This document shows positions 24,232 through 32,960 of a stretch of DNA of 39,960 nt, one piece after another. The stretch is taken from contig CAMJHP010000025.1 of assembly GCA_946405575.1 (NCBI GenBank), forward strand, positions 1 to 39,960. The letters run 5' to 3'. The first letter of the stretch is position 1. Every line of letters starts with the position of its first letter. The notes beneath the pieces were generated by a model. It saw only the letters and a list, made by a program, of their open reading frames with translations, did no database searches and had not been told where the DNA came from. The translations under genes and the position numbers were made by a program. The DNA comes from an uncultured Bacteroidales bacterium. GTDB taxonomy: Bacteria > Bacteroidota > Bacteroidia > Bacteroidales > F082.

Positions 24232-24375
24232 CTATGCGTTTCTCTGTTTGTCACATGAAGTGCTGCACCTTGGATGAGGAAATGCGCCTTCACTAAATCC
24301 AGATAAAACTGCATAAGCGTTCTTGGCTTGAATGGTGGGGTTCTTCATCACCTTCATTTCTTTTTCTCTTTCCAT
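24232..24375 (-). CDS. Small peptide following a radical-SAM gene (peptide A)
   Basis: A 47-aa ORF (or 41 aa if the second ATG is used) starting 18 bp after the radical-SAM stop at 24394. The leader-like part reads MKVMKNPTIQAKNAYAVLSG. The C-terminal part FSEGAFPHPRCSTSCDKQ has cysteines at 37 and 41 and a proline/histidine turn. The second-ATG start, MKV-M-K-N, parallels the start MKV-I-K-S of peptide B at 27718, also placed 17 bp after a radical-SAM gene. This suggests related leader sequences. It is a probable substrate of the preceding enzyme. Confidence 0.65.
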   Translation of the reverse strand: MEREKEMKVMKNPTIQAKNAYAVLSGFSEGAFPHPRCSTSCDKQRNA

Positions 24376-24393
24376 AATGTTAGATTTTAATTG

Positions 24394-25890
24394 TTAATAA
24401 TAGATTTTATTATAAGGCAAAGGTGCTTTGGGACATCTTGGATCGGGATAATCCCAATGCTCATTACCATATGCCATAGTTATCATTTTCCAGCAAACGC
24501 CTTTGTTTTGTCTACAGTCATGAACTTTTCTACAAGAATGGCAACTGCTCTGATTAGAAAAAGAATCATTTTGAACAAAAAACAAATTTCTAGCTTTCTC
24601 TGAATTCCAGATCTCCAAAATGTCATTCTTGTTAATATCACCAATTATGAAATATGGATTCCAATACAATTCCTCGCAAATAGTTACTTGTCCATCAGGC
24701 AAAACATTAAATGCCTTTTGGTTGGCTGTACATGACGATCGTTGCTCAAACTTTTCCCATTTTTTACATTTATAGTTATCTGCTGTTTCCTCCTCTTTCA
24801 TTAATATCCAATAATTGGAGTTCTCTATATTATTGGAGTTAACATATTCTTTTACAGATGATAATTGATCAGATGTAGGACGTAAAGCTTCAAACGTATT
24901 TAGGGCTTTGTACATTGGATATCCGATGGGTGATAATTTGATTCCTTTCACATGATTGTATTTTGATAATTCATTTATCAGTTCTTGAATATCATGGATA
25001 TTGCAATTAAATCTTGTCAGCACTGTATTTATTTGCCAATCAAATTCATACTGATCTAAAAGGAGCATGGTTTTTTTCAACTTTGGTAGATAATTGTTAT
25101 CCACGTTAAGCAGTTTGCTTTCTTTTAGAGGGTCAAGGCTGTCCAATGATATTTGCACCCGCGTCATTCCAATTTCTTTCAAATACTTTATCTTGTCTTC
25201 AGGAAGAGGAATTTTTGTCGATATTAGAGAAAAATAGCCGCACGAGGCTAATTCATCGAGAATTTTGTCAATATCGGGATGCATCATCACCTCTCCACCA
25301 TTGATTTCAATATCAGTAAAACCGATACTTTTAGCTTCTTTTATAAATCTTATTGCCAGGTCTGTATGTAGAAAATCATTTTCATGTCTCCTTTTGTCAG
25401 CATAACAATAGATACAATCAGTCATGCAACGCATCGTCAATTCCAAAACGGCATGAATTGGCTTGTATAACCGAGTTGTTTGCAAGTCTAAAACTCCATC
25501 TACTAAAAAATCGCTTGGATTATACTCTTCCTTTCTATTCGCCCCAAGTGGTTCAATCAACAAGTTCGTTGGCAGTATCGTCTTATTTCCGTCATAATCC
25601 TGTATTAAAGGATGCCCATTGTTAATCATTGGTTGTATGATTTCAGCGACTTGTTCCGTTGACAATTGAAAAAAATCTGCGATATCATTTTGTAATTCAT
25701 ACAATGCTTTTCCGTTATTCTTGGAAAAGAACGATAAAGCTTGGGCAACAATAGGGTGTATCGCCTGCAAAAAGTGCGGCTCATAAAGCCCCGAAGCCAT
25801 CTCTGGAAATTCAAAAGTGCCTATGATGGCTCTATGAATATCGTTTCTGAGATAATATGCAGGGTTTAATATTAGTGTTAGATTGTCCAT
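24394..25890 (-). CDS. Radical-SAM/SPASM enzyme with N-terminal helical domain (rSAM A)
   Basis: A 498-aa enzyme. Residues 1-115 form an N-terminal domain resembling a PqqD or winged-helix type (LQNDIADFFQLSTEQVAEII). The radical-SAM motif C155-MTD-C159-IY-C162 follows LELTM, with GGEVMMHPDI as the usual GGE motif. The C-terminal SPASM-like region carries SCTANQKAFNVLPDGQVTIC, CHSCRKVHDCRQNKGVCWKM and DPRCPKAP, enough cysteines for auxiliary clusters. It likely modifies peptide A encoded 18 bp downstream. It has its own promoter with a 17-bp inverted repeat over the -7 element. Confidence 0.9.
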   Translation of the reverse strand: MDNLTLILNPAYYLRNDIHRAIIGTFEFPEMASGLYEPHFLQAIHPIVAQALSFFSKNNGKALYELQNDIADFFQLSTEQVAEIIQPMINNGHPLIQDYDGNKTILPTNLLIEPLGANRKEEYNPSDFLVDGVLDLQTTRLYKPIHAVLELTMRCMTDCIYCYADKRRHENDFLHTDLAIRFIKEAKSIGFTDIEINGGEVMMHPDIDKILDELASCGYFSLISTKIPLPEDKIKYLKEIGMTRVQISLDSLDPLKESKLLNVDNNYLPKLKKTMLLLDQYEFDWQINTVLTRFNCNIHDIQELINELSKYNHVKGIKLSPIGYPMYKALNTFEALRPTSDQLSSVKEYVNSNNIENSNYWILMKEEETADNYKCKKWEKFEQRSSCTANQKAFNVLPDGQVTICEELYWNPYFIIGDINKNDILEIWNSEKARNLFFVQNDSFSNQSSCHSCRKVHDCRQNKGVCWKMITMAYGNEHWDYPDPRCPKAPLPYNKIYY

Positions 25891-25940
25891 GATTCATCAA
25901 GGTTCTATCGTTGCTTTTGATAAAAATGAAACATCCTATT

Positions 25941-25957
25941 CTACTTTGCAAAAGTAG
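25941..25957 (-). promoter_or_regulatory. rSAM A promoter with overlapping inverted repeat
   Basis: TACTTTTG on the minus strand (25956-25949) is an exact -7 element, with TTG 20 nt upstream. The same bases form the perfect palindrome CTACTTT-GCA-AAAGTAG (25941-25957), so a bound regulator would block the promoter. Confidence 0.55.
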
Positions 25958-25992
25958 ATCATTTTTCCCAAATACCCAATGCTTTAATGAAA

Positions 25993-26388
25993 TTATTGCG
26001 ACAAAGCACAGAAGATTTCAGGAAGATATATGTTTTGGATATCTTCAGTGATGGCACGAGAAAACAGTGGAGCTATTTCTTGTGGAGTAAACCCTGCTAT
26101 GCAGCAACCAATCTCAGTGACCAAAAAATCAAGCTCGCTATGCTTTTTGGCAAATTCTATAAAATCATCAACATACGGCTTGATAGTTTCAACACCTCCC
26201 TGCATGGTTGGAATGGCATAGGATTGTCCAAACAATCCTACGCTTTGGCCCCATTCAGCGCCAAATTCCCGATAGGCATGCATGGCGGCACCGCCGCCAT
26301 GCATGCCTTGCAAATTGCTTCCGAAGACAAAGGCTTCATTGGGTGCAAGTTGCGTGATGTAATTAGATGAAATGCGTTTTTGGCTCAT
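25993..26388 (-). CDS. Small protein of the phage-associated A1S_2505-like family
   Basis: A 131-aa protein matching a family found in phages and bacteria with the pattern FVFGSNLQGMHGGGAAMHA, then FGQSYAIPTMQGG, IKPYVDDFIEFAKKH and LVTEIGCCIAGFTPQEIAPL. The glycine-rich motif and the fold pattern hint at a nucleotide or ADP-ribose binding role, but the function of the family is not established to my knowledge. It stands 21 bp after the Sel1-repeat gene and may share its transcript. It is separated from rSAM A by that enzyme's promoter region. Confidence 0.7.
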   Translation of the reverse strand: MSQKRISSNYITQLAPNEAFVFGSNLQGMHGGGAAMHAYREFGAEWGQSVGLFGQSYAIPTMQGGVETIKPYVDDFIEFAKKHSELDFLVTEIGCCIAGFTPQEIAPLFSRAITEDIQNIYLPEIFCALSQ

Positions 26389-26409
26389 TTGATTATTGTT
26401 TTAATCTGA

Positions 26410-27183
26410 TTAATCCTTATCTGAGGAACTTAATACTTTATTGACGAATCTCAACGCATCCTCGTTACCTTGTTTTGCGGCCTTGACAAACCATGCCCAA
26501 GCCGTCATGTTGTCCTTTTGGGTTCCCCACCCATTCAAATAGTAGCTTGCAAGGCGGTATTGAGCGTCCGAATCGCCGCCTTCAGCGGCTACTTTGAAGT
26601 GTTCAAAAGCTTTGTCTCTGTCTTGGGCTACACCTTCACAATTGTGGTAGCAGACTGCAAGCGAGTAATGCGCAATGATATAGCCCAATTCTGCCGCCTT
26701 GGCAAACCAGTGCACTGCAGTTTCGAGGTTCTTTTCTACGCCTTGGCCGAATCTATAGCACTCAGCAAGTAACCAAGATGAATAGTCATCGCTCTGGAGA
26801 GCGGCTTTTTCAAGCCAATAGGCAGCCTTTTTATAGTTCTTGCGCACGGCGGTTTCACCATAGTAATAGCAACTCCCCAAGCATCTTTGGGCGCATATTT
26901 CTCCTTGCTCGGCAGATTTTGTCCACCATTTTATAGCCTCTCGTGGATTCACTTCACACCCGTAACCCACACTAAGACAGAAGCCCAACATGTGCTGACA
27001 CATTGGGTCGCCTTCTTTTGCACTTTCTTTTAGGCGTTCCATGATTTCAAACTCATCTGAAGGTGTGATTTCCTTGAAATAAGTTTCCAGATACGCCCTG
27101 GCTTCTGAATTGCTGGTGAACGAAATAATATCGTTCATTGGGCTTTTGGCTTTTTTGCGAGTGTTTTCCTTGCTTGTTTTCAT
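26410..27183 (-). CDS. Sel1-like repeat protein
   Basis: A 257-aa protein with about five Sel1-type tetratricopeptide repeats of 36 residues: GDPMCQHMLGFCLSVGYG, GEICAQRCLGSCYYYGE, DYSSWLLAECYRFGQGV, GYIIAHYSLAVCYHNCEGV and GDSDAQYRLASYYLNGWGT, each followed by an A-W-x-x-KAA helix. Such proteins are adaptor scaffolds in signalling or stress pathways. No signal peptide, so cytoplasmic. ATG 27183 (MKTSKEN) is preferred; the frame is open to 27213. The N-terminal 30 residues are lysine-rich. Its link to the flanking radical-SAM modules is positional only. Confidence 0.9.
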   Translation of the reverse strand: MKTSKENTRKKAKSPMNDIISFTSNSEARAYLETYFKEITPSDEFEIMERLKESAKEGDPMCQHMLGFCLSVGYGCEVNPREAIKWWTKSAEQGEICAQRCLGSCYYYGETAVRKNYKKAAYWLEKAALQSDDYSSWLLAECYRFGQGVEKNLETAVHWFAKAAELGYIIAHYSLAVCYHNCEGVAQDRDKAFEHFKVAAEGGDSDAQYRLASYYLNGWGTQKDNMTAWAWFVKAAKQGNEDALRFVNKVLSSSDKD

Positions 27184-27376
27184 GGCTGTTTGTTTTTGTG
27201 GTTTGACAATCAATTACAGCGCGAAGGTAAACTCTCAGGAAAACACTTTATTTAGAGGACGAAAATAGGACAAGGAAAACGGCTTTCGGATATGAAAGAC
27301 GTTTAATAGACAATATTTTATTCCGCGGATTAAGTTTTGCCCCCTATCTCTAAAAAGCAAAACCTTTCTTTATGCT

Positions 27377-27544
27377 TTAAGGCTCTTCCTTTTTATTATT
27401 CTCCTTTTGACTTTTTCGGAGAGCCTTTTCTGCTTGCTTTGCTGCATAATAGCAATGGGGACTACAATAATCACCAAATCTATGAAGAGGAGTTAATGTA
27501 AAACGGCAATAACACCATTTACACTGTTTAGTTTGTTCGTTCAT
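27377..27544 (-). CDS. Tiny cysteine-rich metal-knuckle protein (B)
   Basis: A 55-aa ORF beginning 18 bp after peptide B. Cysteine pattern QCKWCYCRF (C8, C11, C13) and GDYCSPHCYYA (C27, C31, with H30) predict a zinc-type site. The C-terminal 20 residues are highly charged (KALRKSQKENNKKEEP), typical of nucleic-acid contact or disordered tails. Its start MNEQ-x-K and C-K-x-C, then G-x-Y-C, mirror the 46-aa protein at 23921. It is the third gene of the rSAM B, peptide B, knuckle B module. Confidence 0.65.
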   Translation of the reverse strand: MNEQTKQCKWCYCRFTLTPLHRFGDYCSPHCYYAAKQAEKALRKSQKENNKKEEP

Positions 27545-27562
27545 TTTCTTTTGCCCATCCTT

Positions 27563-27718
27563 TTACTTTTCAGAAATGCATGCACAAACATACCTTTCTG
27601 GAGCAATCTTTGTCTCGAAACTGATAGTTCGGCCAATACTAGTGGTGGTCTCGTGTGTTTTTTGTTGACATTTATTGAAACCGCATAGAATTGATTGATT
27701 TGATTTAATAACTTTCAT
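27563..27718 (-). CDS. Small peptide following a radical-SAM gene (peptide B)
   Basis: A 51-aa ORF starting 17 bp after the radical-SAM stop at 27736. It begins MKVIKSNQSILCGFNKCQQK and ends ERYVCACISEK, with cysteines at 12, 17, 45 and 47. The middle is rich in threonine, serine and isoleucine (TTTSIGRTISFETKIAP). Short spacing, tandem position and cysteine content fit a radical-SAM substrate. Start MKV-I-K-S resembles the second-ATG start of peptide A. No established precursor family was recognised. Confidence 0.65.
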   Translation of the reverse strand: MKVIKSNQSILCGFNKCQQKTHETTTSIGRTISFETKIAPERYVCACISEK

Positions 27719-27735
27719 GATTTTAAATTTTTGAA

Positions 27736-29049
27736 TTAAACAATTGTATTTCTATGGTAAATATTTTCGACATATAGATCCAGGTTGTTTTTTTCGAAGA
27801 TGCATTGTTTTTTGCCTTCCAACCTGAATTTCTTACAGCCGCCGTTGCATATTGGCAGCACCTTGCATCGTAGACACTCGTTGTCATCCAACACCGAGAC
27901 ATTTCTAAAGGCCAAGTATTCAGGCTCTTTTGACTGATGGATTCCATCACGCACATGACCGACAGAGACTTCCGGCTTGTAGTCGTGGACACATAAATAA
28001 AGGTTTCCGAGGGGATCTATCGTGTAGTAACCTGGATTGTCAGCCTCGCAAAAGCGGAAATCAACTGTTTCGCATCTGTTTTCAACATGATACCCTTTTT
28101 CATGGGCCATCTTTATCAGAGCAAAGATGCCTTTGTAGGGAGAACTTCCTGCTTTTTTCTCTGAAAACTCTTTCCAGTCAGAAGTCTCAGTGGAATAAAC
28201 CCATCTGAAGAAGATGGAGGAATGCTCTTTTACAACATCTGGCAATTCGTTCAGAAGTGTCTCGATGGATTCATAGTTCTCATCAGACAGATTCACCCTT
28301 ATCCTCAGAGGGAGGTGGCTCTTGGAATTGGTGCAGTAATTCACAATGTTTTCCACAATCCTCCTATATGAGCCCTCTCCATTGGGAAAATGCTTCATCC
28401 TATTGTGATAGGTTTCAGACCCATCGAAAGTCACCTGCACATTGAATACCTGGCATCTCTCCAATGCTTCAACCACTTCGGGGCTCAACAGACAGCCATT
28501 GGTAGTAATGCCAGCTTGATAATCGATATGTGAAGCACTGCAATGAGCTAGAAAAGCCTCGGACAGCATTTCAATGCTCTTCATGTTAAGAAGAGGCTCG
28601 CCACCAAACCAGTTGACAGAAAGCATTTGTCTCCCGTCAAGGTTGTTGACAACCCAATCTTTGACTTGATTTGCAGTGGTTACATTCATGGTCACACCAT
28701 TTTTGTTTTCGTAGCAGTAGGGGCATAACAAATTACATGCCAAAGATGTGAGAATGGACAGAGATAATGCAGATTGATCAAAATGAGACCTGTTATAATG
28801 GAACTTATAATAGTCCAATTCGTTCGAGGATTCTGGTATGACGTATTTCATCTCCACCAACATCCGTCCAATCTCTGTTTCAGGATCAATGGCACCGCGT
28901 CCAATTACGGCAAGGTCATCGTTATCAAGTTCAACCAATTGTTTGTACAACAGGTTGTACAGGAGAACAATACCGTTTTCCGTGGAACACAGAACATTGT
29001 ATCTTGAAGCAACAAATCCCTTAACCTTTATTTCAATGTTTAGCAGCAT
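27736..29049 (-). CDS. Radical-SAM/SPASM peptide maturase (rSAM B)
   Basis: A 437-aa enzyme. Residues 1-90 are an N-terminal domain resembling those that precede the core in peptide maturases (SRYNVLCSTENGIVLLYNLL). The radical-SAM cluster is C105-NLL-C109-PY-C112, followed by SVNWFGGEPLLNMKSIEML and QAGITTNGCLLSPEVV. The SPASM domain (FCEADNPGYYTIDPLGNLYL, then CVHDYKPEVSVGHV; ECLRCKVLPICNGGCKKFRL, GKKQC) is complete, as in SCIFF- and thioether-forming maturases. Its likely substrate is peptide B 17 bp downstream. It has its own promoter just upstream. Confidence 0.93.
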   Translation of the reverse strand: MLLNIEIKVKGFVASRYNVLCSTENGIVLLYNLLYKQLVELDNDDLAVIGRGAIDPETEIGRMLVEMKYVIPESSNELDYYKFHYNRSHFDQSALSLSILTSLACNLLCPYCYENKNGVTMNVTTANQVKDWVVNNLDGRQMLSVNWFGGEPLLNMKSIEMLSEAFLAHCSASHIDYQAGITTNGCLLSPEVVEALERCQVFNVQVTFDGSETYHNRMKHFPNGEGSYRRIVENIVNYCTNSKSHLPLRIRVNLSDENYESIETLLNELPDVVKEHSSIFFRWVYSTETSDWKEFSEKKAGSSPYKGIFALIKMAHEKGYHVENRCETVDFRFCEADNPGYYTIDPLGNLYLCVHDYKPEVSVGHVRDGIHQSKEPEYLAFRNVSVLDDNECLRCKVLPICNGGCKKFRLEGKKQCIFEKNNLDLYVENIYHRNTIV

Positions 29050-29060
29050 TGTCTTGGCGT

Positions 29061-29109
29061 GTAATTTGTGACTGCAAAATTACATTATTTTTCACTTCCC
29101 TTTATCAAA
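29061..29109 (-). promoter_or_regulatory. rSAM B promoter with overlapping inverted repeat
   Basis: On the minus strand TTTG (29109-29106), a 23-nt spacer and TAATTTTG (29082-29075) match the Bacteroidota -33/-7 pair. GTAATTT (29061-29067) and AAATTAC (29077-29083) form a perfect inverted repeat over the -7 element. Confidence 0.6.
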
Positions 29110-29744
29110 GTGTCTCGCAACTTTTCTAAATCTCCCCTGTATTCCTCAAGTTTATGGCAAGATTCATACTTTTTCACAAATGACGCCAAAGCATCTTCAA
29201 AGCCTCCTTTACACAAGAAATGATACGAATTTGTGTTACAAAGAGTTTTCTTTTTCTTCGGCACCAAACACTCATTAAGAAACCCAAGAACAGCCTCAGG
29301 CATGAATATCGAATTGACGATACGAGCCAACTTATTGTTTCTTGAATCAGCAATTATATCAAAAACTGGTTCATACAAATGCTTCCGACCTTGTTCGTGT
29401 ATTCCCCTTAAGGTATAGATGTTTTCCCATGTATTGAAGTCATTTATGCTAATAAAACGACCTCTCGAATGAATTAGCACACATAATCTGTCTTTTGTTT
29501 GTTCGCACTCATTGAGCATTTTTTCCAACACACTCCGACCTATTTTGTCATATATTAAATAAACCCCTTCTTCTGAAAGATTGCTAGCAGCTTGCAATGT
29601 TGCTTCGTTTTCTTGGTTGGTTGCACATATCACTATAGAGTTGTTTTCATCTGGATATGAATCATACCAATCATCTTTTTTCCTGATATTAGGAAGTCCT
29701 TGATAACCACTATCGTAGTTGGTAAACACTAATACTTTATCCAT
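29085..29744 (-). CDS. Hypothetical protein, last gene of the signalling/unfoldase operon
   Basis: A 219-aa protein. ATG 29744 is chosen because it overlaps the last 8 bp of the upstream gene, implying translational coupling. The frame is also open to 29777. It appears soluble, mixed alpha/beta: strands DKVLVFTNYDS, NSIVICATN and RLCVLIHSRGRFISI with helices between, which resembles a Rossmann-like or caspase-like sandwich. No catalytic pair could be assigned with confidence. The C-terminal third is helical (FEDALASFVKKYESCHKLEE). It could be an output or regulator of the sensor protein encoded immediately upstream. Family not recognised. Confidence 0.6.
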   Translation of the reverse strand: MDKVLVFTNYDSGYQGLPNIRKKDDWYDSYPDENNSIVICATNQENEATLQAASNLSEEGVYLIYDKIGRSVLEKMLNECEQTKDRLCVLIHSRGRFISINDFNTWENIYTLRGIHEQGRKHLYEPVFDIIADSRNNKLARIVNSIFMPEAVLGFLNECLVPKKKKTLCNTNSYHFLCKGGFEDALASFVKKYESCHKLEEYRGDLEKLRDTLIKGSEK

Positions 29745-32700
29745 TTTTTCTTCGAGCTTGATGTAATAAATAATCAATAATATATTTGTTTCTGTTTACA
29801 ACAAATGCATATAACACAGAAGAAAAGTCTACATAACAAACCGACGGGGGCAATGTCAAAGAATGAGAGCCGCGCCCACTTGTCACAACCAATCTTTTGG
29901 CCTTTTTTGACCATTCAATTAGTCGGTTTGTAATAACAGACTTTTCCTTATACATACGTTCCAAAAGGCTATAGTGTATTAATAAGAGGCTGTTGGTGCA
30001 ATAGTTATTGATAAATTCTTCAATGCTTTTGACAGCATCCATATTGAATTGGTTAGGGTCAAGAGGCATTTTGGAAGGATCGGGAAATAGTACGTTTGTT
30101 GATTCGTACAAGGCACTAACAGGTATCGGTCCACTGTTTTCATCAGACGACCCTTCGTGTTTTTTCGAATGATTCTGGATCCTTTCGTCAATTACGACAA
30201 CACGTTCATGGTAGGCGGCAAAAAGTGATTGTCTAATCCATTCCCATTTCTCATTATTGATGTTTCTCAAATAATTGGTAACAGCACCACGTTTTCCGAT
30301 GGAAAGAGAGCTAAACTCTGGAAGCTTGGCACTTGATTGACTTGACAGGTTCTCCACCCAAGTTTCAAACGAGTTGCATTTTTGGGCACAATCCCATTTT
30401 TCCCCATGCGAGTTTTCTGTAGCATGATTAAGGAATACTATATGATTGGGTGTTTTTAAAGAAACCTTGTCGGGAGTTATGTTTTGATAATAATGGTTCC
30501 AAGCCAGTTTTTTTAAACGATACATGAGGCTGTTTCCGTTGGAATCATTAAGTATGGTTGTGAGCATAATAGTTTGTTCTCTATCGAATTTAAGTTTCCT
30601 AAGCGGCAATAAGGTTCTATGATCGTTACTGTTTGACAGCATTTCCTTTGCACTTTTCGAGATGCTTTCATTATAGATTAAAAACTGATGGGCAAACGAC
30701 CTGCCTTCGTGCAATAGTTTTACAAATTCATCTGAATCAATGACACGAATGCCGTAATTCAAAAGTTTCTTTTGGCGGGAAGTATCAACACCCCAATTAT
30801 CGCCAATCAAGAGAAACTCTTTCGGCTTTTGCAAATAAAAGCGGCATCCCAAAGCTCCATTTTTATTAATAGCTTTGAGGAGTAGAGGCTTGTTATGGTT
30901 ATTCCTGTCATCTTCATCATCCTTGTATTGATACTCATATGAATCAATTTTTGCTATGTCGATTTGGCGAAGGAAAGCGGCAGACGCTTCAATTTCCACA
31001 ATGCCAAGTCCATATGTTCGCAAATCATTGTTGTCGTCAAGGATGGATTCATTAATAAGTATGTTTTGACCTTCAACCAATTTAACAATATTCCTTTCAT
31101 CAATTATTCCATTGTCAATTTCTACGCAAAAGTACTCTGGAAAGTCGTCATCATCAAAAAACTCTATCGTAAAAGTTTCAAAGTTCTTCGTTTCGCCATT
31201 TCTCATAGCGTGTTTGGCTGTATTTCGAACTAAATTCTCGATGATATTATAAAATGCCTGGCTACCTAATACATCACTTGGAAATGCGACAGCAATATCA
31301 TACTCGTTGTTCAAATCTTTACCATTATACATCAAACGGAATTTGTATTTGAAAGTTGAAACGCCAGAGATATGATTAAGCAACAACCTAACCCGATCCA
31401 ATTCTTTAAACACATCTCCATATATGTTTTTGGAGACTAACATATTTGAAACGCCAAAAGTGAGTTCGGAGAGGTAATCCATTCGGTTTTTTACATATTG
31501 CAGGAAATAGGCCAATTGCTCTCCTTTTTCTATTTCAATTCTCTCATAACATGATATATACGCATCGTTGGATGCTAAATCTTCTATGTTATAATAAGTG
31601 TCGTTTCCCATTAACTTACTAAACACATGCGACCCAAAGTTATGACTAAAATTTCTACTACTAACTTGTCCGACAGCAGAACGCAATGCCTTTTCTCGAA
31701 GTTCATGCCTCTTAATACCGAATTGGATTTGCACAGAAATTCGATGCAAGAACTGCCGTAACTGATCGAGAAAGGCCTTTACACAGTTCTTATCTTTCAC
31801 ATTTGTACAATCAATGCCTACATTTGCCCATAGCGAATACTCGCGATCTAACTGCTCTCCATAATTTCCAAGATAAAAAACATTAGTAACGCTTTTGTCT
31901 TTTTTTATAAATGCATCCAATGACAAAAGGAAAGATGACGCTTCTTTTAAATTGTCATTATCGGGCTTAAACCATTCTTTTAAAAAATCAGATATTTGGT
32001 ATTGATTGGAACTGGGGAAAACAATAGGGTAATAATATGGGCTAAGAACCATAGCCTCTTCGGAAGAAGAAGTACAATACTCAATCAATCCCCCTCCCAT
32101 AATGCCAACATCGTTTTTAATTAAACTAATCAGGGAATCATCATTAAAAAGCTTGTTTTCAATGCCGATTTCATCTCTGTTATTTGTTATTATTTCTCGA
32201 GGATAATCAAAATATAGGTTGACCAAACCTATATTATTTTCGCCAGCATGATTAAAGATATGAAGATACTTGACGAAATCGAAACCAACAGATAACAGTG
32301 TGTCTTGATTGCCTTTGATGGATTTCAATAATACATTATTAAAGTCCATGACATTCCTGATGTCTAAAGTATCTGCAAAATCATCAATAATTGGGCTAAA
32401 CGCAATACTATGGCAAAGTTTTATAAATTCTGGATTGTTGGGAGCATCCACGTTTTGATCGAACAGGTCTAATAATCGTCTAGTATACCGACTTTGAATA
32501 TCTACCTCTTTAGAAATCCCAGTGTTATCAAGTAAAGAAGGATTGTCTATTACTATCGTTTTAAGCTCAACACATAAACCGAAAGCATCAACTCCGATTT
32601 TAGACACAGAACTTGGAATGGTCACAGTGGTCAAAATAGGGCATGAATAGAAAGCTTTATCCTCTATTGTAGTAATAGAGTCTGGAATTATTACTGTTTG

Positions 32701-32940
32701 TAAATCAAGGCAGAAATCAAAAGCTTCTTTGCCAATACTTGTAATAATATAATCGTTTACTTTTGAGGGGATTATAAGGTCTATAATGGATTTGTTTCTT
32801 TCAAATCCACAAATTGACGCTTCGTGCGCCTGGGTATTTAAGCGAACGAGCAAAGCAAAACCAGATGAATAAAGTATTCTAAGGTCTGCTGGAGCGTTAT
32901 CATTGGCTCTTAAATCTTCAATTATGAAATCATTATTCAT
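29737..32940 (-). CDS. Large sensor: leucine-rich repeats plus histidine-kinase-like core and receiver-like C-terminus
   Basis: A 1067-aa protein. Residues about 45-135 hold three BspA/LRR_5-type repeats (SIGKEAFDFCLDLQTVIIPD, AFYSCPILTTVTIPSS, AFGLCVELKTIVI). Residues 415-445 carry an H-box-like helix QVSSRNFSHNFGSHVF with H433. Residues 560-655 form a GHKL ATPase fold: N-box ENLVRNTAKH, D609-N-G611 and YGLGIVEIEA. Then a receiver-like strand FLLIGDNWGVD and a C-terminal region (HERVVVIDERI; LLLIHYSLLERM; KRLVVTSGRGSHSLTLP) that may be a caspase- or receiver-like module. It is likely cytoplasmic. The histidine segment precedes an ATPase domain as in sensor kinases, though the layout is unusual. 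Confidence 0.72.
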   Translation of the reverse strand: MNNDFIIEDLRANDNAPADLRILYSSGFALLVRLNTQAHEASICGFERNKSIIDLIIPSKVNDYIITSIGKEAFDFCLDLQTVIIPDSITTIEDKAFYSCPILTTVTIPSSVSKIGVDAFGLCVELKTIVIDNPSLLDNTGISKEVDIQSRYTRRLLDLFDQNVDAPNNPEFIKLCHSIAFSPIIDDFADTLDIRNVMDFNNVLLKSIKGNQDTLLSVGFDFVKYLHIFNHAGENNIGLVNLYFDYPREIITNNRDEIGIENKLFNDDSLISLIKNDVGIMGGGLIEYCTSSSEEAMVLSPYYYPIVFPSSNQYQISDFLKEWFKPDNDNLKEASSFLLSLDAFIKKDKSVTNVFYLGNYGEQLDREYSLWANVGIDCTNVKDKNCVKAFLDQLRQFLHRISVQIQFGIKRHELREKALRSAVGQVSSRNFSHNFGSHVFSKLMGNDTYYNIEDLASNDAYISCYERIEIEKGEQLAYFLQYVKNRMDYLSELTFGVSNMLVSKNIYGDVFKELDRVRLLLNHISGVSTFKYKFRLMYNGKDLNNEYDIAVAFPSDVLGSQAFYNIIENLVRNTAKHAMRNGETKNFETFTIEFFDDDDFPEYFCVEIDNGIIDERNIVKLVEGQNILINESILDDNNDLRTYGLGIVEIEASAAFLRQIDIAKIDSYEYQYKDDEDDRNNHNKPLLLKAINKNGALGCRFYLQKPKEFLLIGDNWGVDTSRQKKLLNYGIRVIDSDEFVKLLHEGRSFAHQFLIYNESISKSAKEMLSNSNDHRTLLPLRKLKFDREQTIMLTTILNDSNGNSLMYRLKKLAWNHYYQNITPDKVSLKTPNHIVFLNHATENSHGEKWDCAQKCNSFETWVENLSSQSSAKLPEFSSLSIGKRGAVTNYLRNINNEKWEWIRQSLFAAYHERVVVIDERIQNHSKKHEGSSDENSGPIPVSALYESTNVLFPDPSKMPLDPNQFNMDAVKSIEEFINNYCTNSLLLIHYSLLERMYKEKSVITNRLIEWSKKAKRLVVTSGRGSHSLTLPPSVCYVDFSSVLYAFVVNRNKYIIDYLLHQARRKNG

Positions 32941-32960
32941 TTTTTCAATTAGTTCTATCT

